A DNA stretch of 64,000 nucleotides from Cacajao melanocephalus (lineage: Eukaryota > Chordata > Mammalia > Primates > Pitheciidae), in assembly GCA_963573385.1 (NCBI GenBank), contig CAUYLG010051076.1:1-64000 (forward strand). Reading direction: 5' to 3'. The first letter of the stretch is position 1. Each line of letters begins with the position of its first letter. Shown here one piece after another: positions 10,384 through 24,962 of the stretch. The notes under the pieces were generated by a model that was not told where the DNA came from, searched no databases, and saw nothing but the letters and a program-made list of their open reading frames with translations. A program made the position numbers and the translations under genes.

Positions 10384-13300
10384 AAAACAGAGGTATGTGG
10401 CATTTCAGATAGAAAATTCAAAATAACTGTGTTGAGGAAACTCAGAGAAATTTAAGATAACACAGAGAAGTTTGGAATACTATCAGATATATTTAACAAA
10501 GAGACTGAAATAATTAAAAATTAAAAATAATCCAGAAATTCTGGAGCTGAAAAATGCAATACACATGCTAAAGAATGCATCAGAGTCTCTTAATAGTAGA
10601 ACTGATCAAGCAGGAGAAAGAATTAGTGAGCTTGAAGATAGGCTATTTCAATATACATACTCAGAGAAGACAAGATAAAAAAAGAATATAAAACAATAAA
10701 GCATTTCTATGTAAGATCTAGAAATTACCTCAAAAGGGCAAATCTAAGAATTATTTACCTTTAAAAGGAGTTACAGAAAGAGATAGGGGTAGAAAGTTTA
10801 TTCAAAATAATAATAACAAAAATCATCCCAAACCTAGAGAAAGATAGCAGTATTAAAGTATGAGAAGATTACAGAACACCAACAGATTTAACCTAAAGAA
10901 GACTATTTAGTAATCAAACTCTTAAAGGTCAAGAATAAAAAAAAATTCCTAAAAGCACCAAGAGAACATTATCAAGTTACATACAATGGTGCTTCAATAA
11001 GTCTGGCAGGAGAGTTTTCACTGGAAATATTTCAGGCTAAGAGAGAGTAGAATGATGTAGTTAAAGTGCTGAAGGAGAAACAAAGCAAAACAAAAACTAT
11101 TACCCTAGAACAGGATATCCAGAGAAAATATTCTTCATATATTAAGGAGAAATAAAGACATTCCTAGCCAAACAGAAACTGAGGAATTTCATCAACACCA
11201 GATATGTCCTACAAGAAATGCACAAGGGAATACTTCAATCATAAAAAAAGGACACTAATGAGCAATAAACAATCACCTAAAGGTACAAAATTCACTTGGT
11301 AAAAGTTCACAGAAAAACACACAATATTATAACACTGCAACTGTAGTGTGTAAACTACTCATATCCAAGTAGAAAGACAAAATGAAAAATAATATATTGA
11401 ACCAATCAAAAATAGTAACAACAACTTTTCAAGACATACTACAGTAAGTATAAATAGAAAAAATAAAAAGTTAAAAAGAAGGAGAGATGAAGTTAAGGCA
11501 TAGAGTTCTTATTAGCTTTCTTTTGCATGTTTACTTATGTAAAACGTGTTGACATCAGGTTAAAATAAAGAGTTATAAGATAATATTTTCAAGCATTATG
11601 TCAGCTTCAACCCCAAAACATACTTTTAATACACAAAAAAATAAAAAGCAGAAAGTTAAGTTATATCACCAGAGAAAAATCACCTTCACTAGAGAAAGAC
11701 AAAAGGAAAACATAATGCAATAAAACAATGGGGAAAAAAATTACAAATGGCATGAGTGAGATCTTACTTATCAATAATATTGAATGTAAATGTTCTAAAC
11801 TCTCCAATTAAAAGACATAAACTGGCTGAATGTATAAAAAGAAAAGACCTGTGGATCTGTTGCCTAAAGGAAACACCTTTCATTTACAAAATCACATATA
11901 GACTGACAATAAAGGGATGAAAAAAAGATATTTCAGGCCAACTGAAACCAAGAAAGAGCAGGAGTCATTACACTTACATAAAACAAAATAGTTTTAAGAC
12001 CAGAACTATAGAAAGAGACAAAAATGGTCAGTATATAATGACAAAGGGATCTATTCAGCAAGAGATAAAACAATTTGAAATGTATGGGCACCCAACACTG
12101 GACCATCCAAATATATAAAGGAAATATTATTAGAACTAACAAGAGAGATAGGCCCCAGTACAATAATAGATGGAGACTTCAACATCCCACTTTCAGCATT
12201 GGACAAATCTTAGAGATAGAAAATAAACAAAGAAACATTGGACTTGATCTGTATTATCTACCAAATGTATATAATAGATATTTACAGAGCATTTCATCCA
12301 AGAGCTGCAGCATACATATTCTTTTTCTCAGCACATGGATCCTTCTCAAAGACAGACCATATGTTAGATCACAAAACAAGTCTCAAAACATTCGAAGAAT
12401 CTGAAATAATATCAAGTGTCTTTTCTTAATACGAATAAATAAAACGGGAAATTGAAAACAAGAGGAAGTTTGGGAACTATGCACATACATGAAAATAAAA
12501 AAAAGTATGCTCCTTAATGACCAGTGGTCAATGAAAAATTTAAGAAGGAATTTGAAAAATTTCTCAGAAGAAATGATAATGGAAATGCAACATACCAAAA
12601 CCTATGGGATACAACAGATAGAGCATTAAGAAGAAAGTTCATAAGTTCCTACATCAAAAAAGAGAAAAAATTTCAAATGTACACTCTAACAATGCATCTG
12701 AAAGAACTAGAAAAGCAAGAGAAAACCAAACCCAAAATTAGTAGAAGAAAAAAAGAAAAAAAATCCAAGCGAAAATAAATGAAATTTAAATTCTAAAACT
12801 ATGCAAAATATCAATAAAACAAAAAGCTGGTTTTTGAACAGTTAAAATTGAAATAACTTTAGCCAGACTATGAAAAAAAGGAGACAAAATCCAAATAAAT
12901 AAAATAAAAATTTAAAAAAGGACACATTACCACAGATACTACAGAAATTTAAAGAATAATTATTGGCCACCATGAACAACTATATGCCAACATATTGGAA
13001 AATCTACAATAAATTAATTTCTAGGCACATACAACCTATCAAGATTGAACCACGAAGAAATTCAAAACCTGAATGGAACAGTAAGTAACAAGATCAAAGC
13101 TGTAATAAAATTCTCTAAGTAAAGAAAAGCCCATGATCTGATGATGTCACTGCTAATTCTACCAATCATTTAAAGAACTAATACCAATCGTACTACAACT
13201 ATTCTGAAAAATATAGGAGGAGGGAATATGTTCAAACTGGTTCTATGAGGCCAGTATTATTCTAACACCTGAACGTAACAAAGATACATCCAAAAGAAAA

Positions 13301-15850
13301 AAAAAAATAGAAAACTACAGGCCCGTATCTTTGATCAATATTGATGCAAAATTCCACAGCAAAACACTATTAAAAAGAATTCAACAATACATTAGAAAAA
13401 TCATTCATCAGGACAAAGTTAGATTTATTTCAGGAATGCAAGTATGGTTCAACATATGCAAATCAATCAGATTTGCAATATCAACAGAATGAAGAATAAA
13501 AATCATATGGTCATTTCAATTGATGCTGAAAAGACATTTAATAAAATTCAGTATATCTTCAAGGCCCTTAAAAAATGCACATAGAAAGAAAATACCTCAA
13601 CAAAATAAAATTTGTACACAAAAGACTCACAGGTAGTATACTAAATGGGGAGAAAAATGAAAGCCTTTCCTTTAAGATGCTGAACACAACAAGCATGCCC
13701 ACTCTCACCACTGTTATTCAACAAAGAACTGGAAATCTTAGCTAAAGCAATCAGTCAAAAGAAACATATAAAGGGTATCCAAATTGGCAGGAAAGAATTC
13801 CAATTATCCTGCAGATGATACGCTATTATATTTGGAAAATCCCAAAGACTCTGCAGAAAAACTATTAGAACTGAAAAATTCAGTAAATTGCAGGATATAT
13901 AATTAAAATACAAAAATCAGTAGTGTTTCTATATGCAAATTGTTAATACTCTGAAGAAGAAATTTAAAAAGTAATCCCATTTACAATATACACAAATAAA
14001 ATTAAATCCCTAGGAATTAACTAAAGAAGTGAAAGCTCTCCACAAGAAAACCACAAAACTTTAATGAAAGAAATTAAAGAGGGCACACAAAAAAATAAAA
14101 ATATATTCCATGTTGATATAGTGGGAAAAACAATATTGTTGAAACACCTTTACTTGTTAAACTACAGATTCAATGCAATGACTTTCAAAATACCAATGAC
14201 ATTCTTCACAGAAATAGAAAAAGAAAATCCTAAATTTATATGGAACCAAAAAAGACATAGACTCATCAAAGCTATCCTGAGAAAAAGAACAAAACTGAAG
14301 GAATAATATTACCTGATTTCAAATTATACTGCAAAGCTTTAGTAACCAAAACAGCATGGCACTGGCATTAAAAACAGAAATGAAGACCAATGGAACAGAA
14401 CAGAGAACTGAGAAACAAATCCACATACTTACAGTGAACTCATTTTTGACAAAGGTGTCAAGAACATCCATGGGGAAGAAAACAGTCTCTTCAATAAATG
14501 TTGCTGGGAAAACTGGATGTCCATATAAAGGAGTATGAAACTAGACCCCTATATCTCACCATGTATAAACATAAAATCAAAATCATTTAAAGCCTTGAAT
14601 GTAAGATCTCAAATAATAAAACCACTACAAAAAAATGGGGACACTCCAGGATATTGATCTGGGCAACAATTTCTTGAGCAATAACCTACCAGCACAAGCA
14701 ACCAAAGCAAGAATGGACAAATGGGATCATATCAAGTTATAAAGATTCTACACAGCAAAGGATACAATCCAAAGTGAAATGACAACCCATACAATGGAAG
14801 AAAATATTTACAAACTACTCCTCTGACAAGGAATTAATAACCAGACTATATATGGAATCCAAACAACTCTACAGGAAAAGAATTAATAAGCCGATTTAAA
14901 AAATGAGCAAAATATTTAAATATACATTTCTCAAAAGAAGATATATAAATGGCAAATAGGTATATGAAAAGTGCTCAACATCATTGATCATCAGAGAAAT
15001 GCAAATCAAAACTACAATATGATATCATCTTACCCCAGTTAAAATTACTTACATCCAAAAGACAGGCAGTAACAACTGCTGGCAAGCATATGCAGAAAAC
15101 GGAAACCTTGTTCACTATTGGTGAGAATGTAAATTAGTACAACAACTGGTGTAAAAAAGGTTGAAGGTTCCTCAAAATACTAAAAATTGACCTTCCATAT
15201 GATTCTGCAATCCCACTGCTGAGTATATATACAAAAGAAAAGAAATCAGTATGTCAAAGAGATACCTGCATTCCTATGATTTTTGTAGCACTGTTTTCAT
15301 GGCTAAGATTTGGAAGCAGCCTAAATGTCCATCAACAGCTGAATGAATTATGAAACCATGGTACATATACACAATGAAGTACTATTCAGCCATAAAAAAG
15401 AATGAAATCCAGTTATTTGCAACAACATGGTTGGAAATGAAGATCATTTGGTTAAGTGAAACAAGCCAGGCACAGAAACATAAAAATCATATGTTCTCAT
15501 TCATTTTAGGAATCTAAAAATTAAAACAATTGAACCCAAGGACATAGAGAATAGAAGGATGATTATCAGAGTTTGGGAAAAGTGGTGAGGTGCTTTCAGG
15601 GAGGTGGAGATACTTAATGGGTACAAGAAAAATAGACTGAATATGGCCTAGTATTTGATAGCACAATAGGGTGACTGTAGTCAGTAATAACTTGATTCTA
15701 CTCAAAGGATAAATGATTGCAGGGATAGATGATCCATTCTCCTAGATGTGCTTATTTTGCATTGCATACCTGTATAAAAACATCTCAAGTACCACATGAA
15801 TATATACACATACTGTGTATGCACACAGATTAAAAATTTAAAAATTAAAA
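10384..15850 (+). mobile_element. L1 (L1MA/L1PB-type), 5'-truncated in ORF1
   Basis: Starts within ORF1 ('gttgaggaaactcagagaaa') and runs through the ORF1 end, the inter-ORF spacer (about 11250-11750), ORF2 (11751-15516) and a 3'UTR ending with an A-rich tail of repeated 'aaaaatt' units at 15830-15850. Length is about 5.5 kb. It directly follows another L1 fragment in the same orientation. Frameshifts and stops are numerous. The 3'UTR style ('gcatacctgtataaaaacat') fits L1MA/L1PB rather than young L1PA. Confidence 0.92.
11751..15516 (+). pseudogene. L1 ORF2 pseudogene (endonuclease + reverse transcriptase)
   Basis: A degenerate ORF2 of near-normal span. The endonuclease catalytic block is readable as GDFNIPLS near 12172-12195, and residues DLICIIYQMYIIDIYRAF follow in a shifted frame. 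The RT catalytic FADD box reads PADD at about 13808-13819, so the residue before ADD has changed. Short open stretches survive (12524-12778, 14064-14306), but stops and frameshifts separate them, so it cannot support retrotransposition. Confidence 0.88.
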
Positions 15851-17504
15851 ATTAAACTATATTCCAGGAAACAAAGTTGTTTGTCTAAATGACTAACACA
15901 GTTCTCAGAAAAAACAAAGCCTACGTTAGTAGTGATGAGCCTACATAAGCAGTTGACGCATGTGTTTTGATCTGTGATGGATATAAAGTAATTTTTTAAT
16001 TTTAATAAGCAATTTTTTGGTGGATGTTAAACTGAGTGTTATACAAAACGATTAGAATTCTTGGTTGGAAGGCAATCTGTATTGAATGAAATTGAGTTAG
16101 AAATAAAATTACTGGGGATATACATTATTTTACAGAATTGAAAGAACAGGTGAATGAGTTCAAAACCCAGAATTTTAAAAAACAAAATCTGTGGTAGAAG
16201 GGTAGGATTGTACAGTTGAAAACCCCAGTAAAACCATTTGGAACAAGAAAAAGGTGAGGGGGGATGAAGATAAAAATATAAAGAGAAATATATTACATGA
16301 TTCCTTTACATTTAAAAATGACATCAACAGGCTTGAAATGATAAAGAGATCTAAGATAAAATTTGGCAATAACAGATGGGGATAATTTTGTTGAGTCTAA
16401 AAGAAGTAGTAAATTTAAAAAAAATAGCATTTAGTGTGCAATGAACCCGGTAGTATTAAATATAAACCCCCACATTTGACATGATTTCAAAAATGTTCAA
16501 AATGGAAATAGCATGCTGAACTACATTAAAAGTGAAAAACTGGTCAGATTACTAAAAATAATTCCTGCCTTAACTAAATCTTACATGGTGGAATTATGTG
16601 CCCACTTCTTGTAATATTTTAAGAGAGGTTCTCACATGATAGATTGCAGTCACATAAAGTTAACAGGATGGTGAGTGTTATTAAAATCAAATGAAAAACA
16701 TAAAAGGACAAGAAAGAATTAACATGTAGATGAACTTTGAAAGAACTGCTGTCTATCTACAAGGATCTCTAAGAATGTCATGCAGAGGAAGAACTATGTG
16801 AATTTGTTCTTTGTTGGTTTAGAGAGCATAAGTGAGACAAATTTCCAGGAACAAACATGGCAGTTTACTATAAGGATGTTTTATCAAACAGTTTGACTGC
16901 TTCTTGAAGAACAGAAGATCCTGTTCTGGTATGTAATGGAGCATAAATTGAATAAATCTTTGTAGAAACATTGTCTCAGTGTTCAGACTATTTTGACAAT
17001 GCTGGAGAAGATAATTTCCAAGGATGTTTATGCCCTGAAATTCTCTGAAATAAGTGGTGTATTGACAAGAGGTGGTAATAATATGATAGATAAATTCTTC
17101 AATATGTTTTCCCTCAAGAAGATAGCAGAGCCAAATGTTACCCACTCTCTTTTTACATTATATCATCTATTTAAGTTGGGCTCTCTGAGTAAATATTTTA
17201 TATAGGATGGTCTTAAACTACTAAGGAAGCATACAATTGAGGGAATATTTTTGTTTTTAGCAATACTCAGTGCATAACTGGCAAAAAGAGAAAGGTGGAT
17301 TTTATTAATCAGTCTTCAGACAAAAATAGCAAAATGCACGCTTGGCTACAAGTGAAAAAAATGTAAAAATAGATTACGTCAATGAACAAGCAGTCTGTTC
17401 TATTTAAACAAACTCCAGATTTCATTTTTTACATGTCAGAGTGTGTCAGTAGGTTAAGCCCATGTCATTCATGATTCAGTGAGAAATAACAAGGTATCTA
17501 CTTT
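15851..17504. other. Non-repetitive AT-rich stretch
   Basis: No element recognised over about 1.65 kb. Opposing short frames at 16819-17145 (minus) and 16993-17205 (plus) overlap each other and show no domain or coding signature. Confidence 0.45.
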
Positions 17505-17890
<386 letters not shown>

Positions 17891-17904
17891 AAACCTTGTA
17901 GAAT

Positions 17905-18335
17905 GTCTGTATTCCTTTTTTTTCTTAATTCTTATCTGATTCTAGTTCACATGTTCTTTCTTCAGCTTAATAAAGGTTGCTTTTAATGTTATCTATTACA
18001 TTTTTCATTTGACTCTATTCTTCAGCTCTAAGATTTATATTTTTTATGATTTCCTTTGCTCTGTTAAACTTATTGCTTTTTAGGAACTGTATTTCTGATT
18101 TGGATTTGTCTCTATTTCCTCTTGAAATTTGTAGAGCAACCTTAAAATAATTATTTTGAATATTTTTCAAGTAATTTATACATTTCCATTTCTTCATAGT
18201 CAGTTACTAGAAAATAATTGTGTTCTTTTATTGGTATTGTTTCCTTGTTTACTTTTCATGTTTTTCATCAACTTGCATTGATATCCTGCATTTGGTGGAG
18301 TGACTAGTTATCTCTTTCAGACTTTACAAACTGGT
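17905..18335 (-). mobile_element. Old L1M fragment, ORF1/5' region
   Basis: In reverse orientation this resembles the old L1M ORF1/5' region. Markers are 'ttattttgaatatttttcaa', 'catttccatttcttcatagt', 'cagttactagaaaataattg' and 'gcattgatatcctgcatttg'. It is strongly diverged and ends near 18335. It may belong with the 3'UTR piece at 17505 as an internally deleted copy, or be separate. Confidence 0.6.
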
Positions 18336-18928
18336 ACTTCTTTAAACATATGAAAAACTGCAACTGTTTTTTCAGCATCTTTGATATCTGAAGATACTGA
18401 ACAGCATCTTCAGCACCACATTATTGATTTCTACTATATGATTAGAGGTTTTCACATGAATTTTTAAAAATTATATACTTTTCAAACAAAAGTATATATA
18501 TATATATGTTAAATTCAATATTATAACTTATTTTGTGTGGAATTAAACAAATCAAACAAACTGCATAAATAAGTAATGTCAGGTGTGATTTGTATGAGGT
18601 AGAGTGTTTCAGTGTCCCCAGTGTGTCATTTTTGTCACTTTTTAAAATTTTCTCAGTATTTATTCTTATACCACAAATGTTAATACCATTCTGACAAGAA
18701 ACTTTCAGGTAAAGCTTGAAATGTCATAATCTCTAAACAACTAAACAAATATTTCCTCATGATATTGATCAGCAAAAACAATCTCCTAAAGGTTTTTTAT
18801 AAGAAATGACAGTGAGCAATAGTTAATTATTCTTTTATAAACACTAACAATTTTTTGAGCTAAAAATTTTGTTCAGTATATTTCTCAGTAAATGATGTAT
18901 GCCCCAATCAGCACTAAACCAAATTAAT
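18336..18928. other. AT-rich sequence without recognised features
   Basis: About 600 bp with a short TA run at 18493-18507. No element or coding signal recognised. Confidence 0.45.
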
Positions 18929-20478
18929 GGGAGAGACGTGGAGCAAGATGGAAGACTAGAAGTCTCCACCAATCACTACCCCTGCAAGGACACTAATTTA
19001 ACAACTATCCACACACACAAAAAATCTTCATAAGAACCAAAAATCAGGTGAGCACTCACGATACCTGGTTTTAATTCCATATAACTGAAGGGGGCACTGA
19101 AAAAGTAGGAAAAACAGTCTTGAATTTCCTATGCCACCCCTCCCCAATCCCTTGGCAAAGGCCATGCAGCATAAAGAGAAAAGCTGTGTGCTTTGCAGAG
19201 GAAGAGCACAGTAATTTTTAGACATTGCATTGAACTCAGTGCTTCCCTGTTACTGTAGAAACCAAAATTGGACCAAACTCAGTGGACACCTTCCTATGGG
19301 GTGTTTATTTAAACTAACTATAGCCAGAGGGGAATTGCCCATCCTAGCAGGGAACTTAAATTCCAGCAAACGTTGACACATTGGACTGGAGGGCTCTGGG
19401 GATCTAAGTAAACTAGACAGGCAATCTGGGTCACAAGGACTATAACTCCTAGGCAAATCCTAGTGCTAAACTGGGCTCAGAGTCAGTTAACTGGGGTGAG
19501 TCGGTCACAACCTACTGAGACACCAGCTGTGGTACCTATGGGAGGGATTGCACTACTCCTCCCCTAAGCTTTAGGCTGCACAACTGATGACTCCAGAAGA
19601 GACCCCTTTCTTTCACTTGAAAAGAGGAGAGGGAAGACTGGGGAAGACTTTGTCTTCCAGCTCAGCCACAGTAGAATATGGCACCAGTCAGACTGGCAAG
19701 GTCCTTTTTCCAGGCCCTAGATCTTGGATAATACTTCTAGACATATTCCTGACCACAAGGGAACCTGCTGCTTTGAAGGGCAGGATCAAGTCCTGGCAGA
19801 ATACGTCACCTGCTAACTGAAGATCCTTGGGCCCTGAATAACCAGCAACAATACTCAGGTAGTACATGTTGGGTCTTGACTGGGACTCTGAGACTTGTTT
19901 CAAGTTAGACTCAGCACATTCTCAGACATGGTGGCTATGGGGGAGACTCCTTATGCTTGAGAAAAGTGGATCGAAAAGTAAATGGGACTTTGTCTTACAC
20001 CTTAGGTACTAGCTCTACCACAGTATGGTAGTACCAAGCAGGGTCTTGGTGACCCCAGTTCTACGACTTGGTTCTCAGATGGCATTTCCTAACCTGCCCT
20101 GAGCCAGAAGAGAGCCCACTGCAATCATGGGTGAGTCCTAGGCTAGGCAGCATTCACCACAAGCTGACTTTAGAACTTTTGGGCCTTAAGAGAATATGAG
20201 CAGTAGCCTGGCAGTACTCCCTATGGGCCTGTGGTGGCGGTGGCCATGCAGTGCAGCTCCTGTATCTGTAGGACAGAAGAGTAGGAAGGATCGCACCTTA
20301 TAGTTTTACTACTAGCTGAGCTGCAGTACAACAGAACACCATGTAGGTGTCTAAGGTTTATGACTCTAGTCCTGGCTCTCTGATGGCACTTGGGGCCTGG
20401 AGACACATGCTGTCCTGAAAAGAAAAACACAGTCTTGGCTGGCTTTGCCACCTACTGATTGTAGAGCCCCAGGGCATG
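18929..20478 (+). mobile_element. Orphan L1 5'UTR (L1PB/L1MA-type), 3'-truncated
   Basis: Begins 'gggagagacgtggagcaaga', the 5' start of an older primate L1, and runs 1.55 kb through the GC-richer 5'UTR. It stops before ORF1. The same sequence type forms 46014-47970 of the larger L1 in this window. Three related modules, each with an 'actttgtcttacac'-like block and an 'agctctaccacagta'-like block, start at about 19645, 19985 and 20288. L1 5'UTRs carry the internal RNA polymerase II promoter. A 5'UTR without the body is unusual for target-primed insertion and suggests later deletion or a truncated or spliced RNA. Confidence 0.82.
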
Positions 20479-20668
20479 TATTATAAAATAAAATAATTCA
20501 AAATGAAAAATGATATAATTAACATTTAAATCTAAACTAGGTCTTTGGAGGAAATCAGTGATTACATGTATCTCTGAAAAACCAAATTAAAAAAAAAACA
20601 AATAAAATTTGAAAATATTTGGCATGTTTCTGGAAGCAGACAAATCTAAAATATTGTATTAAGAATAT

Positions 20669-21728
20669 AACAAAAGCAAAAATACACAATGCGATCTAAT
20701 TAAACTCAAGAGCTTCTGCACAGCAAAAGAAACTATCATTAGAGTAAACAAGCAACCAACAGAATGGGAAAAATTTTTTGCAATCCACCCATCTGAAAAA
20801 GGTCTAATAACCAGAATGTAAGAATAACTTAAACAAATTTACAAGAAAACAACAAACAACCCCATCAAAAAGTGGGCAAAGGATATGAACAGGCACTTTT
20901 TAAAAGAAGACATATATGTAGCCAACAAACATATGAAAAAAGCTCATTATCACTGGTCATTAAAGAAATGCAAATCAAAACCACAATGAGATACCTTCTC
21001 ATGCCAGTTAGAGTGGCGATCATTAAAAAGATCAGGAGACAACAGATGCTAGAGAGGATGCGGAGAAATAGGAATGCTTTTATACTGTCGGTGGGAGTGT
21101 AAATTAGTTTAAGCATTGTGGAAGACAGTGTGGCAATTACTCAAGGACCTAGAACCAGCAATACCATTTGACCCAGCAATCCCATTACTGGGTATATACC
21201 TGAAGGATTATAAAACATTCTATTATAAAGACACATGCACACATATGTTTATTGCGACACTGTTTACAATAGCAAAGACTTGGAACCCACCCAAATGCCC
21301 ATCAATGATAGACTAGACAAAGAAAAGGTGACATGTGTATACCATGGAATACTATGCAGCAATAAAAAGGATGAGTTCATGTCCTTTTCAGGAACATGGA
21401 TGAACCTGAAAACCATCATTCTCAGCAAACTAACACAAGAACAGGAAACCAAACACCACATGTTCTCATTCATAAGTGGGTGTTGAACAATGAGAACCCA
21501 TGGACACAGGGAGGGGAACATCATACACTGGGGCCTGTTGGGATACTGGAGGGATAGCAGGGGGTGGGTGAATTGAGGGCGGATAACATTAGGAGAAATA
21601 CCTAATGTAGATAACTGGGATGGATGTAGCAAACCATCACCATGGCACGTACATACCTATGTAACAAATCTGCACAATCTGCACATGTACCTCAGAACTT
21701 AAAGTGTAACTAAAAATTAAAAAAAAGA
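20669..21728 (+). mobile_element. L1PA-type 3' end with 8-bp target duplication
   Basis: A 5'-truncated L1 beginning in late ORF2 ('aacaaaagcaaaaatacaca') with a 3'UTR and an A-rich tail at 21710-21728. Target duplication aagaatat is seen at 20661-20668 and 21729-21736. ORF2 remnants are readable in pieces (20872-21102, 21116-21316) and include FDPAIPLLGIYLKDYK. The 3'UTR has the G-rich tract. It is among the less diverged L1s here, but dead because it is 5'-truncated and has several stops. Confidence 0.93.
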
Positions 21729-21736
21729 AAGAATAT

Positions 21737-22976
21737 GTAGAAACTGAAAGACAGCATGCTGAATACACATATATAACTACCCCTCCCTTTCAATTACAAG
21801 GAGAAATGACATAAAAAAAAATTAAGTGGTCCTATTTGTTAGATTTGGGAAGAAATTTTATATGTACCAAAGACCATGATTTTATCATTGGCGAGATCAG
21901 GTAAATAAGGTAAAACCACAAACCAAAATATCAGAATCGGAGAAGGCTTAAATTCTCAGAAAATTCATAATTTTGAGTTTAGTTTGTGAGGGTTTCTTTT
22001 AGCATACTAAGTGGAGGCTGTATCAGCCTGCTGTTTCTATGCATTAGAAAAGCATCCATATCCTGATGATTCTGTATTCTTAAAGTGAACAGCCTTGGCA
22101 AACTCAATGGAATCTATTCAATGCAATGAAGAGAAGCCAGAATTTCTAAACTTGGTCTCATAGAATTTTCAGAGCTGTAATGTCTCTAGGCTTTTTGCAT
22201 TTGATGTTATCACTATGAAAAGCCATTTCTATAGGTTATTACATGGATTATTTCTTTTTTCTGTTAAGTATTTAAGTCCTGAGATATACATTTGCTGTTC
22301 TCTTTTCTTTATTTCATCACAAATTATATTTTCATTCTCAGCTCTTAGAATATCATCAATTTGTAAAACTTGTTATTCAATTTTAAGTAAATACAGGACA
22401 TTTTTCTTACAACTAAGTAAAGTGTCCAGTGTGATAGATTATTTAAAGCTTAATTTTTAAAATCAAAATAAAAACTAATTACATGAATGAGTCATATATA
22501 GCTCTGAGCTAGTGATCAGGAAAATTAAAAGCAATAAATATTTCCAAAGCAAAACAACAAAAAAGAAATCATGAAACAAATGGTGAGACATATAAATAGA
22601 TGCCAGAATACATAAAATGCATGTATACCATTATAATAAATAAAAACAGGTGAAGAAGAGCTAATTTTTAAACAAAATATTGAAGAAAAATTTATCTTAC
22701 TTGAAGAAAAACTGGAGCTTGCAAATTGAAGGGATTTATCAGGTTCCAGGCTGCATTGATGAAAAATGTACATCTCTGAACATATTTTGGTGAAAATTCT
22801 GATACTTCTACATTCCTTGCTCAAATTTTGATAGACCTGATCAAGAAAAAAGAAGTTGAAATGTAAACAAATTAAATAATATAATCAATAATCTTAAATT
22901 AACATACATAGATACATCTTTTTAGTATTTATAGAGATAATATACATCATTTGTTAAATACATATAAAACTCATAC
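21737..22976. other. Non-repetitive AT-rich stretch
   Basis: About 1.2 kb between an L1 3' end and an Alu. No recognised repeat or gene. Overlapping chance frames at 22215-22460 (plus) and 22525-22824 (minus) have hydrophobic AT-codon composition and no conserved motif. Confidence 0.45.
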
Positions 22977-22990
22977 AAAATGTGACCATG

Positions 22991-23351
<361 letters not shown>

Positions 23352-23399
23352 TTACAAGCAACCTTGTGTGGTCAAGAAAAATATATTTAGGAGTTGATA

Positions 23400-24960
23400 A
23401 TAAAAAGTAATTAATATAATTAATGATTTAAATGGACACTATACATTGCATCAAAGAAGAAATCAAAAGAGAATATAAAAAGTAGAAAATAAAGTACATG
23501 CCAAAACTAAATCTATGTGACATAGCAAATTATATTCAGCTAATAAAATTTCTGCTGTAAGACCCTTAATTAAGAAGAAAAACACTTTTAACTTATATGC
23601 ATAATTCTAGTTAATAGTAAAACCTAAAAATATTAATGTCACAAAAGGACACTAATTTCAAATCTTAATTAGGAATACAAAGATTAAAAAATTAGGAAAT
23701 GTTAGCAAACAGAATACATTAGTGTATTAAGAAAATAATATGTCGAGTCCAAAATTTGTCATATAACTTATACTAAAAAATAACTGAAATATTTCAAAAG
23801 AGCAACTAATAAAATTTAGCATTCATTGTTGACTAAATGTCCAAGTGTATTAAGGAAGCAGAAAATACTTCCCAACTCATTTAATGGGGCCATTAGCTGC
23901 CATCGGACACCAAACAAGACACTATAGTATAAGAAAAACATTATAGACTTATCATTTAAGAGCACACATGTAAATATTCCTAGTAAAATATTAGTAAATT
24001 AAGTTCCACAAGATAAAAATATGCTATCTATTCTCCAAGTAAAGTTTATTTAAGCAAGATTTATTCAATATTTCACCATATAAACAGAATCAAAATGAAT
24101 AAGCATATAATGATTTCATTTGATGCAGAAAAGCATTTGACAAAATTCAACATTCATTTATACAAACTCAGAATAGAAGAAAAATCCTCAAGCTAATAAA
24201 GGGCATTTGATAAAACCACAAACTAGCACTAGTGGCAAAATACTGTATCTTTCCACCTAAAATGTATAACAAGTTAAGGATGTCAACCTTTGCTGCTGCT
24301 ACTCAACGTTGTGCAGGGATCTTCCTCAGTGTACTAAGCAAAAATAAATTTGACAAATATTATATATTATACAGATTGTCAAAAGAAGTGAATTTTTATT
24401 TTTCTTTTCTTTTTCAGTAGCAAGTTTTATAAATGAGAAATCTTAAGGAAGCCACAAATAGCTACTAAAAACTATCAAGTTTGTAGCACAAGGCAGCATT
24501 ATTTAACATTTCTTTTCACAAATTGCATCACCATATAATACCAAATAAAAATTCTAAAAGTTCCATTAAATGGCCTCAAAACTAGGCAACACTTAAATAT
24601 ACATTTTTAAAAATATATGTACAAGAAGGCTTACACATAACGTTTACAGTAACTTTATTTGTCATATCCAAAACAAGAACAAGTAAAATGCACATCAATA
24701 GTATGCAATAGATAATGCATTTGAATACTAATTATCAATAAAAATTATCAACCAACAAAAAACACATGCAACAACATCAATAAGTCTCATAAACAATATA
24801 CTAAGTGAAAAAAGCTGGACACAAAGGAGCATATAATATTTCATTTCAATGCACATTTCTATGAAATTCAAATTTATCTAGAGACAAAAATTACATACGT
24901 AATGTTCTGCAAGCAGGTACAGAGGGAAGAATTACCTGCAAAAGCATAGGTAATTTTTGA
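23400..24960 (+). mobile_element. Old L1M element, ORF2 to 3' end, strongly decayed
   Basis: Successive matches to L1M ORF2: a 'tcaaagaagaaatcaaaaga' block near 23450, an RT palm block at 24118-24160 reading roughly FDAEKHLTKFN, and the late ORF2/3' region at 24620-24960 ('acaacatcaataagtctcat', 'aaaaagctggacacaaagga'). Many deletions and frameshifts. A younger L1 3' end follows directly at 24963. Confidence 0.75.
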
Positions 24961-24962
24961 GG

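Noticed and set aside
16819..17205. 108-codon minus-strand frame opposite a 70-codon plus-strand frame
   Set aside because: No domain, AT-driven composition and mutual overlap; nothing favours either as real.
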